Position numbers and translations under genes: made by a program | Shown: positions 8,907 through 16,996 of the stretch, piece after piece | How positions within the stretch are numbered: position 1 is the stretch's first letter | Layout of the letters: each line of letters begins with the position of its first letter | The notes under the pieces: model-generated | Told to the model about the DNA's origin: nothing | Database searches by the model: none | What the model saw: the letters and a program-made list of their open reading frames with translations, nothing else | Assembly: GCF_000194155.1 (NCBI RefSeq) | Contig: NZ_GL877883.1 | Location: 277,832 to 341,831 of the forward strand | From: Saccharopolyspora spinosa NRRL 18395 | GTDB taxonomy: Bacteria; Actinomycetota; Actinomycetes; Mycobacteriales; Pseudonocardiaceae | Reading direction: 5' to 3' | Length of the DNA stretch: 64,000 nucleotides

Positions 8907-9777
8907 CAACCGCACCCCGGAGCGGCTAGCCGTGGCCAAGACCTACAAGCTCTACATCGGTGGTTCGTTCCCGCGCTCCGAGTCGGGCCGGGTGTACCCG
9001 GTGCACGACCGGCAGGGCACGTTCCTGGCCAACGCCGCGCACGCGTCCCGCAAGGACGTCCGCGACGCGGTCGCCGCCGCGCGCAAGGCGTTCGGCGGCT
9101 GGTCCGGCGCGACGGCCTACAACCGCGGCCAGGTGCTGTTCCGGATCGCCGAGGTGATGGAAGGCCGGCGCGAGCAATTCGCCGCCGAGATCTCGGCCGC
9201 GGAGGACCTGTCCCGCAAGCAGGCGCGGTCCACTGTGGATGATGCCGTGGACCGGATGGTCTGGTACGCGGGCTGGACCGACAAGATCTCGATGGTGCTC
9301 GGCGCCGCGAATCCCGTTGCGGGGCCGTACTTCTCGTTCAGCGTCCCGGAACCGACCGGCGTGGTGGGAGTGCTCGCTCCCCCGGACTCCTCGCTGCTCG
9401 GCCTGATCAGCGTGGTGGCCCCGGTGATCGCGGCCGGAAACACCTGCGTCGTGGTCGCCAGCGCGGACCGGCCGCTGCCCGCCGTGACCTTCGCCGAGGT
9501 GCTGGCGACCTCCGATGTGCCCGGTGGCGTGGTAAACGTCCTGACCGGCCAGGCCGCCGAACTCGCCCCCTGGCTAGCCGCTCACGCCGACGTCAACGCC
9601 CTGGACCCGACTGGCGCGCCGGAAGAGCTGCGCACCGAGCTCGCCAAGACGGCAGCGGACACGGTCAAGCGCGTGCTGCCGGTGCGCGGCGAACCGGACT
9701 GGACCCGGGAGCCGGACCTCCAGCGCCTGCGCGCCTTCACCGAGGTCAAAACGGTCTGGCACCCGGTGGGCACCTGA
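8899..9777 (+). CDS. Half-length aldehyde dehydrogenase-like protein lacking the catalytic domain
   Basis: 292 residues, ATG 8899 with GGAGG at 8885-8889, overlapping the full-length gene by 8 nt. It aligns with the N-terminal two-thirds of aldehyde dehydrogenases (MYIGG-like start, RKDVRDAVAAARKAF, APVIAAGNTCVV, VPGGVVNVLTG) but has no LELGG segment and no cysteine nucleophile, and ends with a short unique tail. It is intact and translationally coupled, so it is more likely a retained non-catalytic partner or regulator of the upstream enzyme than a relic. It could also be an old truncation that is tolerated. Confidence 0.85.
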   Translation: MSDNRTPERLAVAKTYKLYIGGSFPRSESGRVYPVHDRQGTFLANAAHASRKDVRDAVAAARKAFGGWSGATAYNRGQVLFRIAEVMEGRREQFAAEISAAEDLSRKQARSTVDDAVDRMVWYAGWTDKISMVLGAANPVAGPYFSFSVPEPTGVVGVLAPPDSSLLGLISVVAPVIAAGNTCVVVASADRPLPAVTFAEVLATSDVPGGVVNVLTGQAAELAPWLAAHADVNALDPTGAPEELRTELAKTAADTVKRVLPVRGEPDWTREPDLQRLRAFTEVKTVWHPVGT

Positions 9778-10355
9778 CCCTCGCGGGGTCCGCAACTTCA
9801 ATGGAAATCAGACCTTCAATTCCAATGCGCGTCTTCCAACGTCTTGCGTGGTACAGCGGCGTCACGTCGTCGAAGATCGAACCGATCACGATCTGCGACA
9901 CGATGGCCAGCGCGAAGGCGCCGAAGGCCATCCCGGCGTAGACCCCATAGCGGGCCCTCGCGGTGATCGCCCGGAAGAACGGCATGGTCCCGGCCAGGAT
10001 CAGCACCAGCAGCGTTGACAGCGCCACCCTGCCCTTGAGCGTGTACGGGATCGCGCGGTATCCGCGAACAGCCCGTCCAGCAGGTAATCCGAACCGAACA
10101 TGGTCACCGCCGTCACCGTCGCGCTGGCCATGACCGCCATCCCGGACCGCTTGCCGGTGTTGCGGTCGAGCTGCTCCGCGACCTGCGCGGCGTACTCGCG
10201 CGGCCGGCCGAAGGCCTCTACCGGGTCCTCGCCGGTCTCGGTCACGTGCGCCTCGACCTCGGCTAGCACCTCGCCGACCCGCTCGCCGGAGATCTCGTGC
10301 ATCCGCAGCGCTATCAGCAGCTCGTCCCGGTGCTTCTTGTGTCCAGCGTCATCAT
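9746..10355 (-). pseudogene. HAAS-domain membrane protein, twice frameshifted
   Basis: Normally such proteins are encoded directly after a PadR regulator and combine an N-terminal HAAS helical domain with membrane helices. The start codon cluster (ATGATGA at 10355-10349) overlaps the PadR stop, but that frame ends after about a dozen residues. The HAAS sequence (KKHRDELLIALRMHEI to GRPREYAAQVAEQL) continues in another frame, and the membrane part (ALSTLLVLILAGTMPFF) in yet another from about 10030. Two small indels therefore interrupt the gene. The C-terminal end overlaps the 3' end of the aldehyde dehydrogenase-like gene on the other strand. Confidence 0.7.
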
Positions 10356-10540
10356 CCCTGCACCCCTCGTTGCACCAGGTGGATCGAGTTCTTCGCGAAC
10401 TCGATCCACTTCGGCCCCAGTTCGGCGAGCGCGGCACGCCCCTCGTCGGTCAGCGCGAAGTACTTGCGCCCCGGCCCTCCTTCGCCGGCCCGCGCACCCG
10501 CGATCGGATCCGCGAGGCGGACGATCGTCCGCCCTGTCGC
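10352..10540 (-). pseudogene. PadR-type regulator, C-terminal remnant
   Basis: About 60 residues match the end of a PadR-family winged helix and its C-terminal helix (GRKYFALTDEGRAALAEL, then EFAKNSIHLVQ). The N-terminal half with the recognition helix is absent because the SMI1/KNR4-type gene begins at its breakpoint (end 10555). It is followed by the broken HAAS gene, its usual partner. Confidence 0.65.
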
Positions 10541-10554
10541 CGGGTCGAGTCGAA

Positions 10555-11142
10555 TCAGCGGATCTGCCAGTCGAGGCGGCCGTCCTCGGTCACCGTCGGG
10601 TAGCTGTGGCCCGCCGGGACTCCCTCGACCAGGGCCCGGTGGACGTCGGCGAGCATCGACGTGACGCCCTTCCACTCCGGCCTCAGCACCTGGGCAGCCT
10701 CCTGCTCCCACTCCAGCACGCAGCCCTCCAGCGGTCCCGGCCGCAGGTCCACCACGAGCTCGTCCGCGAAACCATCACCAGCGATCGGGATCCACGACGG
10801 GTGGAAGCTGGAGCCCGGCGAGCCCGCGTAGTAGTCGCAGGCCGGCCGCTCCCACTGCGCCGTCCAGTTCTCGCGGTGATCGCGCCAGGACTGGAGCGCC
10901 TGCGCCGCGCTGTAGGGCGTGTAGAAGGGTGGCAGGACGTCGGCCAGCACATCGGTGCCGGTGCCACCGCAGCACGTCCACAGCTCGCGCAGTTCGACGG
11001 GCAGCGCGACGGCGAACTCCGCCTCCAGCTCGGCAAGGTCAGGCGGTTCGGGGGGACGCAGGGCGGCTGCGGTGACCGGGGCGTGCTCCGCCAGCCAGAG
11101 CACGATCTTCGTCCACAGCTCCGTGACATCCATTCCGACCAT
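10555..11142 (-). CDS. SMI1/KNR4 (SUKH-type) family protein
   Basis: 195 residues from ATG 11142 (11133 is an alternative; neither has a strong ribosome-binding site). The pattern fits SMI1/KNR4: an N-terminal helix, the LAELEAEFAVALPVELRELW segment typical of the family start, then a TGTDVLADVLPPFYTPYSAAQ region and an acidic FADELVVDL core. In bacteria these proteins are often immunity proteins for polymorphic toxins or general adaptor domains; no toxin gene is adjacent here. It abuts a truncated PadR gene, which suggests a local rearrangement brought it here. Confidence 0.75.
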   Translation of the reverse strand: MVGMDVTELWTKIVLWLAEHAPVTAAALRPPEPPDLAELEAEFAVALPVELRELWTCCGGTGTDVLADVLPPFYTPYSAAQALQSWRDHRENWTAQWERPACDYYAGSPGSSFHPSWIPIAGDGFADELVVDLRPGPLEGCVLEWEQEAAQVLRPEWKGVTSMLADVHRALVEGVPAGHSYPTVTEDGRLDWQIR

Positions 11143-11393
11143 GATCGTCGGGAACTCGCCAGACCGGTACCGCCAACCGTGACCCCACCGCCGGATGCGG
11201 ACCGACACTAGGCCGAAGGGCCCAACTCGACTTGGGCCACAGCTGCACACCAGAGTGGCGATCGTTACGAACTGTTCCGTCGAACGTTGCTTTCGAGGGG
11301 CTCGATACGGTGACAGCCGGACCGGGGAACACGTTGTGAACGCGGAGCCCGTAGGCTTCCGCGAGGTCTGGTTCGGTGACCGGAGGTAGAGAG

Positions 11394-12614
11394 ATGGCGC
11401 AGGACATCGTCCCCATCGAGCTCGGGCTCCCGCAGGGCGACGTCGTCACACTGTGGGCACCGCGATGGCGCGAGGACGGCGAGGAATGGGAGGCATTCCT
11501 CGGACACGAGGACGACCTCTACGCGTTCCCCGATGCCGCACGCCTGGCGGCGTTCGTGCGCACCGCCGAGGAGCACGACCTCGACGACCACCCGGCCTGG
11601 CACGTGGTGCCCGCCCTGTCCGCGGTCGAGCTGAGCCCGGACGAGGACCACCAGTACGACCTGGTCGGCGTGCCCGAACTGGTCGCCGAGCCGATGGACA
11701 CCTGGACCATCAACGAGCTGGCTGACATCGTCGAGATCGCCCGCTCGCTGGCCGACGTCTGCGAGCTGGACGCGGTGCACGACGTGCTCGACGCGGCCGA
11801 CGGTTTCGCCATGCTCGACCAGGGCACCTTCGCGTTCTCCGGCAAGGACGGGCAGCGCCGCTGGACCGACCTGTGCGAGGTCGTCGTCGAGCGCTGGGAC
11901 GAGTTGCTGGACGCCATCGACGCCGTCGTAACCACTCCGGACGTGCCGGCCGACGCGGTCGCCACGGCGGAAACCGAGCTCGCGGAGGCGTTGGAGGCCG
12001 ACTCCGAGGAAGAAGCCGCCGAAGCACCCGAGGTCGACGACATCGAAGAGGTCGAGGTCGGCTTCTGGGGCGAGGTCGGCATCGACCCGATCCGGATCAT
12101 CACCGGCACCGGCGAGCTCTACTCGCTGCGCTGCTATCTCGACGACGACCCGATCTTCCTCGGCACCGGCGGCAAGATCGACGTGTTCCCCTCGCCGCGC
12201 GCGCTGGCCCGGTTCCTGGCCGACGACGCCGCCGTCGAGGACACCGACCTGGCCCGGGTCGCGACCTGGTCGCAGGTCCAGGAGAAGGCCACCGCCGGCG
12301 AGCTGCAGATCCAGATCGACCCTGAGAACACCTACGTGCTGACCGGTCTGGACGCCGACCTCGGCGCCGGACCATCCGACGTGGACCCGACCCAGCTGGA
12401 CCTCGCCGAGGAACTGCTGATGGACGCGGCGACGTGGGCTGGCGACGACAGCGTCGAGCAGGCGTTGCAGCCTTCGGAGCGGCTTGGCTGGCTGGTCTCC
12501 TTCGTGCTGCGCCCGAGCCCGAACCGGCTGCCGCCGAGCGCCCCGTTCGACGCCGAGGTCGCGACGTGGCGCAAGCTCGTCGAGGCCTTGGAGGAGCGGT
12601 TCCGCACGCACTGA
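11394..12614 (+). CDS. Acidic protein with two related halves, unknown function
   Basis: 406 residues from ATG 11394 with GGAGG at 11382-11386. Strongly acidic, no signal peptide or membrane segment. The N-terminal part (WEAFLGHEDDLYAFPDAARL, residues about 30-50) and a later part (PIFLGTGGKIDVFPSPRALA, about 255-275) share the pattern FLG-x(5-7)-FP-x-A-x-LA-x-F, so the protein appears to hold a duplicated domain separated by a Glu/Asp-rich linker (about 180-220). I have seen such proteins loosely labelled primosomal in related genomes but nothing in the sequence supports that. A conserved hypothetical. Confidence 0.75.
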   Translation: MAQDIVPIELGLPQGDVVTLWAPRWREDGEEWEAFLGHEDDLYAFPDAARLAAFVRTAEEHDLDDHPAWHVVPALSAVELSPDEDHQYDLVGVPELVAEPMDTWTINELADIVEIARSLADVCELDAVHDVLDAADGFAMLDQGTFAFSGKDGQRRWTDLCEVVVERWDELLDAIDAVVTTPDVPADAVATAETELAEALEADSEEEAAEAPEVDDIEEVEVGFWGEVGIDPIRIITGTGELYSLRCYLDDDPIFLGTGGKIDVFPSPRALARFLADDAAVEDTDLARVATWSQVQEKATAGELQIQIDPENTYVLTGLDADLGAGPSDVDPTQLDLAEELLMDAATWAGDDSVEQALQPSERLGWLVSFVLRPSPNRLPPSAPFDAEVATWRKLVEALEERFRTH

Positions 12615-12696
12615 GCCGCACCGGATTCGATGCGTTGGGTGGCGATTTCTCTCGAAATCGCCACTCTCCCGGCCACGGCGTCGGTCCGGCGGGCTC

Positions 12697-13305
12697 TCAC
12701 GCCACCTCGGCGAGCAGCACGCCCGGAGCCGCCAGCCGGCGGCGGGTGGGTTCGCCCACGCACACCTGGGAATAGGCCTCCCGCAAGCCTTTCCGCGCTC
12801 GGTAGGCGAGCGCGGCGGCGCTGTTGCGGCTGATGCCGAGCTTTCTGCTGACGTCTGCCGTCGTCAGCCGCTCGACCTCCATGCACCACAGGACGCGCCG
12901 CCAGCGGTGCGGCAGCCGGGCAAACGCCTTCCCCACGAGCTCGCGCTCCAGCTCCAGCACCGCGGGATCGACGAACTGCACGTGGTTCTCGGGCCCGAAG
13001 AAACCGTCGAGCTCGGCGGCCAGTTGAACCCGGCGGCCCCGGTTGTTCAACGCCATCGCCAGGTTCCGCACCGTGGTGAGCAGGTAGGCGCGGAACGCGG
13101 AGCGCGGGCCGCCACCGCGGCGCAGGACGTCCAGGATCTTCGCGAACGCTTCCGCAACGAGGTCTTCGACGTCGGCAGGGCTTCCGACAACTTGCTTGGC
13201 CATTGCGTGCGCCGCCGTGCGGTGCCGCGCGTACAGCTCGCCGAATGCTTCGGCCGATCCGGCCCGGACCGAGTCGAGCAGCGTCCGATCGTCGCCCGCG
13301 AACAT
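12697..13305 (-). CDS. ECF-type RNA polymerase sigma factor
   Basis: 202 residues from ATG 13305, preceded by AGGGGAAAG. Region 2 is at residues 5-75 (FGELYARHRTAAHAMAKQVV and DVEDLVAEAFAKIL), and region 4 at about 130-185 with the helix-turn-helix LTTADVSRKLGISRNSAAALAYRARKGLREAY. The C-terminus ends shortly after region 4. Relatives in actinomycetes often extend into a zinc-finger anti-sigma domain, which is missing here, and no anti-sigma gene is adjacent. Its target promoters cannot be read from the window. Confidence 0.88.
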   Translation of the reverse strand: MFAGDDRTLLDSVRAGSAEAFGELYARHRTAAHAMAKQVVGSPADVEDLVAEAFAKILDVLRRGGGPRSAFRAYLLTTVRNLAMALNNRGRRVQLAAELDGFFGPENHVQFVDPAVLELERELVGKAFARLPHRWRRVLWCMEVERLTTADVSRKLGISRNSAAALAYRARKGLREAYSQVCVGEPTRRRLAAPGVLLAEVA

Positions 13306-13332
13306 CTTTCCCCTAAATGCCGCTGCATCTGG

Positions 13333-13371
13333 GAGGGGCCTGTCGCCATGCGAAGGCGGTGACGGCCCCTC
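13333..13371. terminator. GAGGGGCC hairpin
   Basis: GAGGGGCC (13333-13340) pairs with GGCCCCTC (13364-13371); additional imperfect pairing continues inward. It lies downstream of the IclR gene and upstream of the sigma gene, so it may terminate the former. It shares its edge sequence with the hairpins at 5498 and 23265. Confidence 0.5.
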
Positions 13372-13484
13372 ACCGAAGTACGCCCCCGCTGCGAACGATG
13401 CTCGCCGGGGCCGGAGCGACGAACAAGGCGGATCTTTTCAGATAGTGATCGCCCCTGGTCGAGCGACGGAGAGCAGCCCGGAGA

Positions 13485-14249
13485 TCACCCGGTAGCGGGA
13501 AATTCGCCAGCCACTGCGAGCGTCCGGGAAATCTCCCCGGCCGCCGCACGCAACGGCTCCACGTAGGACTTGGTGTCGCCGAGCTTGTGCACCGGGAACG
13601 AGATCGCCAGCGTCGCCGGTCCCCCGACGCCGATCACCGGCGCGGCGAGGCAAGCGGTGCCCAGCGAGTACTCCTCGGAATCCGTGACCACCGGCCGAAC
13701 CGGCCCGTTGACCAGATCGCGGATCCGGGTGATCGTGCGCGGGGTCAGGTCGGCGGGCGGATACCGGCCGAAGTGGTCGGCGCGTTGTTCCTTGCTCAAC
13801 CCGGAGAGCAAGCATTTGCCGATCGCCGTCGCGTGCGCGGCCTGCCGGAAGTCGGCCCAGGTGTCCACCCGCGGCGTGCGCGGACTGTCGACGATCTCGG
13901 CGACCTCTACCTCGCCCTCGTGGTAGCGGGCGAGGTAGATGGCCGCGTTCAGGTCGTCGCGCAGGCTCTCCATAGCGACGCGGACCCGGCTGCGCAGGCC
14001 TTGGACCCGGGCGGCGTCGTGCAGCCCGGCCACCTGCTCGCCGATGATGAAGGCTCCGTCGTCGAGCTTCTCCAGATAGCCCTCGTGCACCAGGGTGCGC
14101 AGCAGGTGGTAGGTGGTCGGCAACGCGATACGGGTACGTCTGGCGAGGGTTTTCGCGGTTGCGCCGCTCCCGTGCTCACCCACGGCTTCTAGCAGCCGGA
14201 GTGCGCGCTGCACCGAAGTGATCAGCGTGGGTTCCCCGCCCCGTGCCAC
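13485..14249 (-). CDS. IclR family transcriptional regulator
   Basis: 254 residues from GTG 14249, chosen because AGGAGG lies 5 nt before it; longer starts at 14303 and 14270 lack such a site. The winged helix is at the N-terminus (TAKTLARRTRIALPTTYHLLRTLVHEGYLEK), followed by the IclR effector domain with HATAIGKCLLSGL and the SLGTACLAAPVIG segment. It lies upstream of, and in the same orientation as, the sigma factor, and its start is 119 nt from the 3' end of adenosine deaminase on the same strand. It could be cotranscribed with add; a role in nucleoside catabolism is possible but unproven. Confidence 0.88.
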   Translation of the reverse strand: MARGGEPTLITSVQRALRLLEAVGEHGSGATAKTLARRTRIALPTTYHLLRTLVHEGYLEKLDDGAFIIGEQVAGLHDAARVQGLRSRVRVAMESLRDDLNAAIYLARYHEGEVEVAEIVDSPRTPRVDTWADFRQAAHATAIGKCLLSGLSKEQRADHFGRYPPADLTPRTITRIRDLVNGPVRPVVTDSEEYSLGTACLAAPVIGVGGPATLAISFPVHKLGDTKSYVEPLRAAAGEISRTLAVAGEFPATG

Positions 14250-14368
14250 CTGTCCCTCCTGACTGTGCATCGCGGCCGCGCTCGCGCGGATCGTGAATCG
14301 CATTCAGGCTTGGCAGTATCCACGGCCGCCGCCGCCGCGCGTGCACCCGGCTCGGCGGCGGTCGCACG

Positions 14369-15457
14369 TCATTCCAGCAACGCTGCGTAGCCCGGCTTGA
14401 TCACATCATCGATGATCTCCAGCCGCTCGTCGAAGCCGATGAACGCCGACTTCATCGCGTTCACCGCGAACCACTGCATGTCCGCCCACCCGTAGCCGAA
14501 CGCCTCGTGCAGGGCGGCGAACTCGCTGGACATCGAGCAGTGGCTCATCAGCCGGTTGTCCGTGTTCACCGTGACCCGGAAGCGCAGCTTCGCCAGCAGA
14601 CCGATCGGGTGCTCGGCGATCGACTTGGCGGCCCCGGTCTGCAGGTTCGACGACGGGCACATCTCCAGCGGGATCCGCCGGTCCCGGATGTAGGACGCCA
14701 GCCGGCCCAGGTGCACCGAGCCGTCCTCGTCGACCTTGATGTCGTCAACGATGCGCACGCCGTGCCCGAGGCGTTCCGCGCCGCAATGCTGGATCGCCTC
14801 CCAGATCGAAGGCAGGCCGAACGCCTCACCGGCGTGAATGGTGAAATGCGCGTTTTGCTGTCGGAGATATTCGAAGGCGTCCAGGTTCCGGGTGGGCGGA
14901 AATCCCGCTTCCGGACCCGCGATGTCGAAGCCGACCACCTCGGAGTCGCGATACCGAACCGCGAGGTTCGCGATTTCCGCCGACCGCGCATTCTGCCGCA
15001 TCGCGCACAACAAGGTACCGATTCGGATACGTTTTCCTTCGGCTGCGGCGCGGCGTTCGCCATCCCGGAAACCGTCCTGAACCGCCGCGACGATCCGGTC
15101 GAGCGTCAGCCCCTGTTCCTGGAACAGTTCCGGGGCGTAGCGGATCTCCGCGTACACCACTCCGTCCGCGGCCAGATCTTCGACGCACTCGGCGGCGACC
15201 CGGGCCAGCGCCTCCGCCGTCTGCATCACGGCGACGGTGTGCGAGAAGGTCTCCAGATAGCGTTCCAGCGACCCCGAATCAGCCGCCGCGGCGAACCATC
15301 TTCCCAATTCATCGGCGTCCTCGTGGGGCAGGCCGGCGTATCCCGCCGCCCGTGCGAGATCGATGACGGTCTGCGGCCGCAGGCCACCGTCGAGGTGGTC
15401 GTGCAGCAGCACCTTCGGCACCAGCCGGATCGTGTCCAAGTTCACCGGAGTCGACAT
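14369..15457 (-). CDS. add: Adenosine deaminase
   Basis: 362 residues. Hydrolyses adenosine and deoxyadenosine to inosine and deoxyinosine in purine salvage. Metal and active-site motifs are in order: HDHLDGG (His19, His21), the HAGE motif, ERLGHG and a late TDN motif (NTDNRLMS) in place of the commoner TDDP, as in other actinobacterial relatives. The start ATG 15457 has no ribosome-binding site but a TAACGT box 6 nt away, so the mRNA is probably leaderless. A truncated second copy of the C-terminal third of this protein lies at 52653-53104. Confidence 0.95.
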   Translation of the reverse strand: MSTPVNLDTIRLVPKVLLHDHLDGGLRPQTVIDLARAAGYAGLPHEDADELGRWFAAAADSGSLERYLETFSHTVAVMQTAEALARVAAECVEDLAADGVVYAEIRYAPELFQEQGLTLDRIVAAVQDGFRDGERRAAAEGKRIRIGTLLCAMRQNARSAEIANLAVRYRDSEVVGFDIAGPEAGFPPTRNLDAFEYLRQQNAHFTIHAGEAFGLPSIWEAIQHCGAERLGHGVRIVDDIKVDEDGSVHLGRLASYIRDRRIPLEMCPSSNLQTGAAKSIAEHPIGLLAKLRFRVTVNTDNRLMSHCSMSSEFAALHEAFGYGWADMQWFAVNAMKSAFIGFDERLEIIDDVIKPGYAALLE

Positions 15458-15469
15458 GCAGCCACGTTA
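15458..15469 (-). promoter_or_regulatory. TANNNT -10 box for leaderless add
   Basis: Read on the minus strand, TAACGT (15469-15464) is followed by 6 nt and then the ATG of add. No ribosome-binding site is present, consistent with transcription starting at the start codon. Confidence 0.65.
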
Positions 15470-15779
15470 CAGCGCGCCGACGAAGACCTCACGCACAGCT
15501 ACTAACGGACAGGCGGAAGCAACTCCGGATACACCCGGCTTTCCGGCCACGTTCAACCGGACGGCTGTACCTCAAAACTCACCCAGATGGACGCAACCAC
15601 GACTCTTGCGTCATTCGGCGGCACCTGTATTGGACTTTTTAGCCTAACGAAACAAGACCGATCGGAGTCAAGAATGTCTTGGCGGTCACGCAATGTATCG
15701 GGGGGTGCCTGGGAACGCGGGAACCGACTAGCTAGGCTCCTGGAGTCCTCACCCCCCTCGACGAAGGACGCCCCTAGCC
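15470..15779. other. Intergenic region without a gene
   Basis: About 310 bases between the divergent add gene and the coiled-coil gene. I see no coding region. TAGGCT near 15733 is a candidate -10 box for the plus-strand gene, which would give a leader of about 40 nt containing the purine-rich GAAGGA used for translation. Confidence 0.4.
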
Positions 15780-16970
15780 GTGACCGAGAACATGTCGTTC
15801 GACCGCATGCGCAACATGCTCACGCGTGCGGCTGAGATCCGCGAGAGCGAGCAGCAGCAGATTTTCGACGCCCTGGACGAAATCCACGCCCGGCTGTCGC
15901 CGCTGGAGTCCCTTGGCTCCGTGCGGAAACGCCTGTCCGAGCTGCCCGACCGCACCGAGGTCAGCGTGCTCGCCGAACGACTCGACGAGGCCCTGGCCAA
16001 GCTGGAAGGGCACGACGGCGCGCTCGTCGACCTGAAGAGCGCCGTCGACGGCCTGGTGGACAAGCTCGCCAAGCCGTTCGCGCAGCTGGACGGGCGACTG
16101 GACGGCGTGGCGGGCCGGATGGACGGCGTCTCCGGCCGCATGGACGGCTTGGAGGACAAGCTCGGCCACATCCACAAGCGCCTCGACGATCTCGGCCTGC
16201 ACCTCGACAAGCAGGACGGCCGGCTGGAGGCACTGCCGTCGGCGGTGCACGGCCCGGTGCGCGAGCGCATCGACTCGCTGGAGACCAGCCTGCGCGGCCG
16301 CTTCGCCGAGATCGACGAAGGCGTGCACGAGCACCTCGACGGCACCCGCGAGGCGCTGCAGCGCGCGGTCACCGACTCCACCGCCAACGCCCAGAACACG
16401 CTCGCCGACGCGGTCTCCGGCACCCGCGACCAGCTGGACGCCAAGCTCGACCAGCTCGCCGCGCGTCCCGCCGTGGACCCGACCGACCGGCTGGACAAGC
16501 TGGCCGAGCGGCTGGAGCAGCTCACCAACCGGCTGGACCAGGTCTCCGGTCGCCTCACCCAGGTCGAGGACAACGTCAACACCCGGATCGACACCGTCGA
16601 GCAGGGCTTCACCAGCCGCCTGGACAACGTCGAAGAGGGCGTCAAGAACGGCCTCGGCGACCTCGGTGGCACGCTGTCGAAGAACCTGTCGCAGCTGTCC
16701 GGCACGCTGTCCTCCCGTCCCGACAGCGACGCGCTGGGCGCCCTGGTCCGCGAGGCCAACGAGGAGAGCGAGCGGCGGCACGCCGGTCAGCTCGACGAAG
16801 CGATGGCGACGTTCGCGGAGCTGATCCTCGGCGGCAGCGCGCCGTCCGCCCCGCCGCCGCCCACCACCCTGCCCCGTCAGCAGCGCCGAGGCCGGTCCAA
16901 GAGCGCGAAGCGCGACGACAAGGCCCTCACCGCAGACGGCGAAGACGACTTCACCGCCGAAAGCGCCTGA
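15780..16970 (+). CDS. Long coiled-coil repeat protein
   Basis: 396 residues from GTG 15780 (GAAGGA at 15763-15768; an ATG at 15792 is an alternative). Almost the whole chain is a heptad-rich helix with recurring LDGxxxRMDG, LDKLAERLEQL and RLDxVEEG units, resembling the amphipathic repeats of apolipoprotein-like and tail-fibre-like coiled coils. Residues about 350-396 are a Pro-rich then basic tail (RQQRRGRSKSAKR). There is no signal peptide or membrane helix. A cytoplasmic scaffold or filament is likely; no specific family is recognised. Confidence 0.8.
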   Translation: MTENMSFDRMRNMLTRAAEIRESEQQQIFDALDEIHARLSPLESLGSVRKRLSELPDRTEVSVLAERLDEALAKLEGHDGALVDLKSAVDGLVDKLAKPFAQLDGRLDGVAGRMDGVSGRMDGLEDKLGHIHKRLDDLGLHLDKQDGRLEALPSAVHGPVRERIDSLETSLRGRFAEIDEGVHEHLDGTREALQRAVTDSTANAQNTLADAVSGTRDQLDAKLDQLAARPAVDPTDRLDKLAERLEQLTNRLDQVSGRLTQVEDNVNTRIDTVEQGFTSRLDNVEEGVKNGLGDLGGTLSKNLSQLSGTLSSRPDSDALGALVREANEESERRHAGQLDEAMATFAELILGGSAPSAPPPPTTLPRQQRRGRSKSAKRDDKALTADGEDDFTAESA

Positions 16971-16996
16971 GAAGCCCGCGCGACCGGGCCGCCCGA

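Noticed and set aside
7449..8939. 496-residue minus-strand open frame
   Set aside because: Mirror of the aldehyde dehydrogenase gene.
11265..12611. 448-residue minus-strand open frame
   Set aside because: Antisense to the acidic protein at 11394, which has a good ribosome-binding site and protein-like composition.
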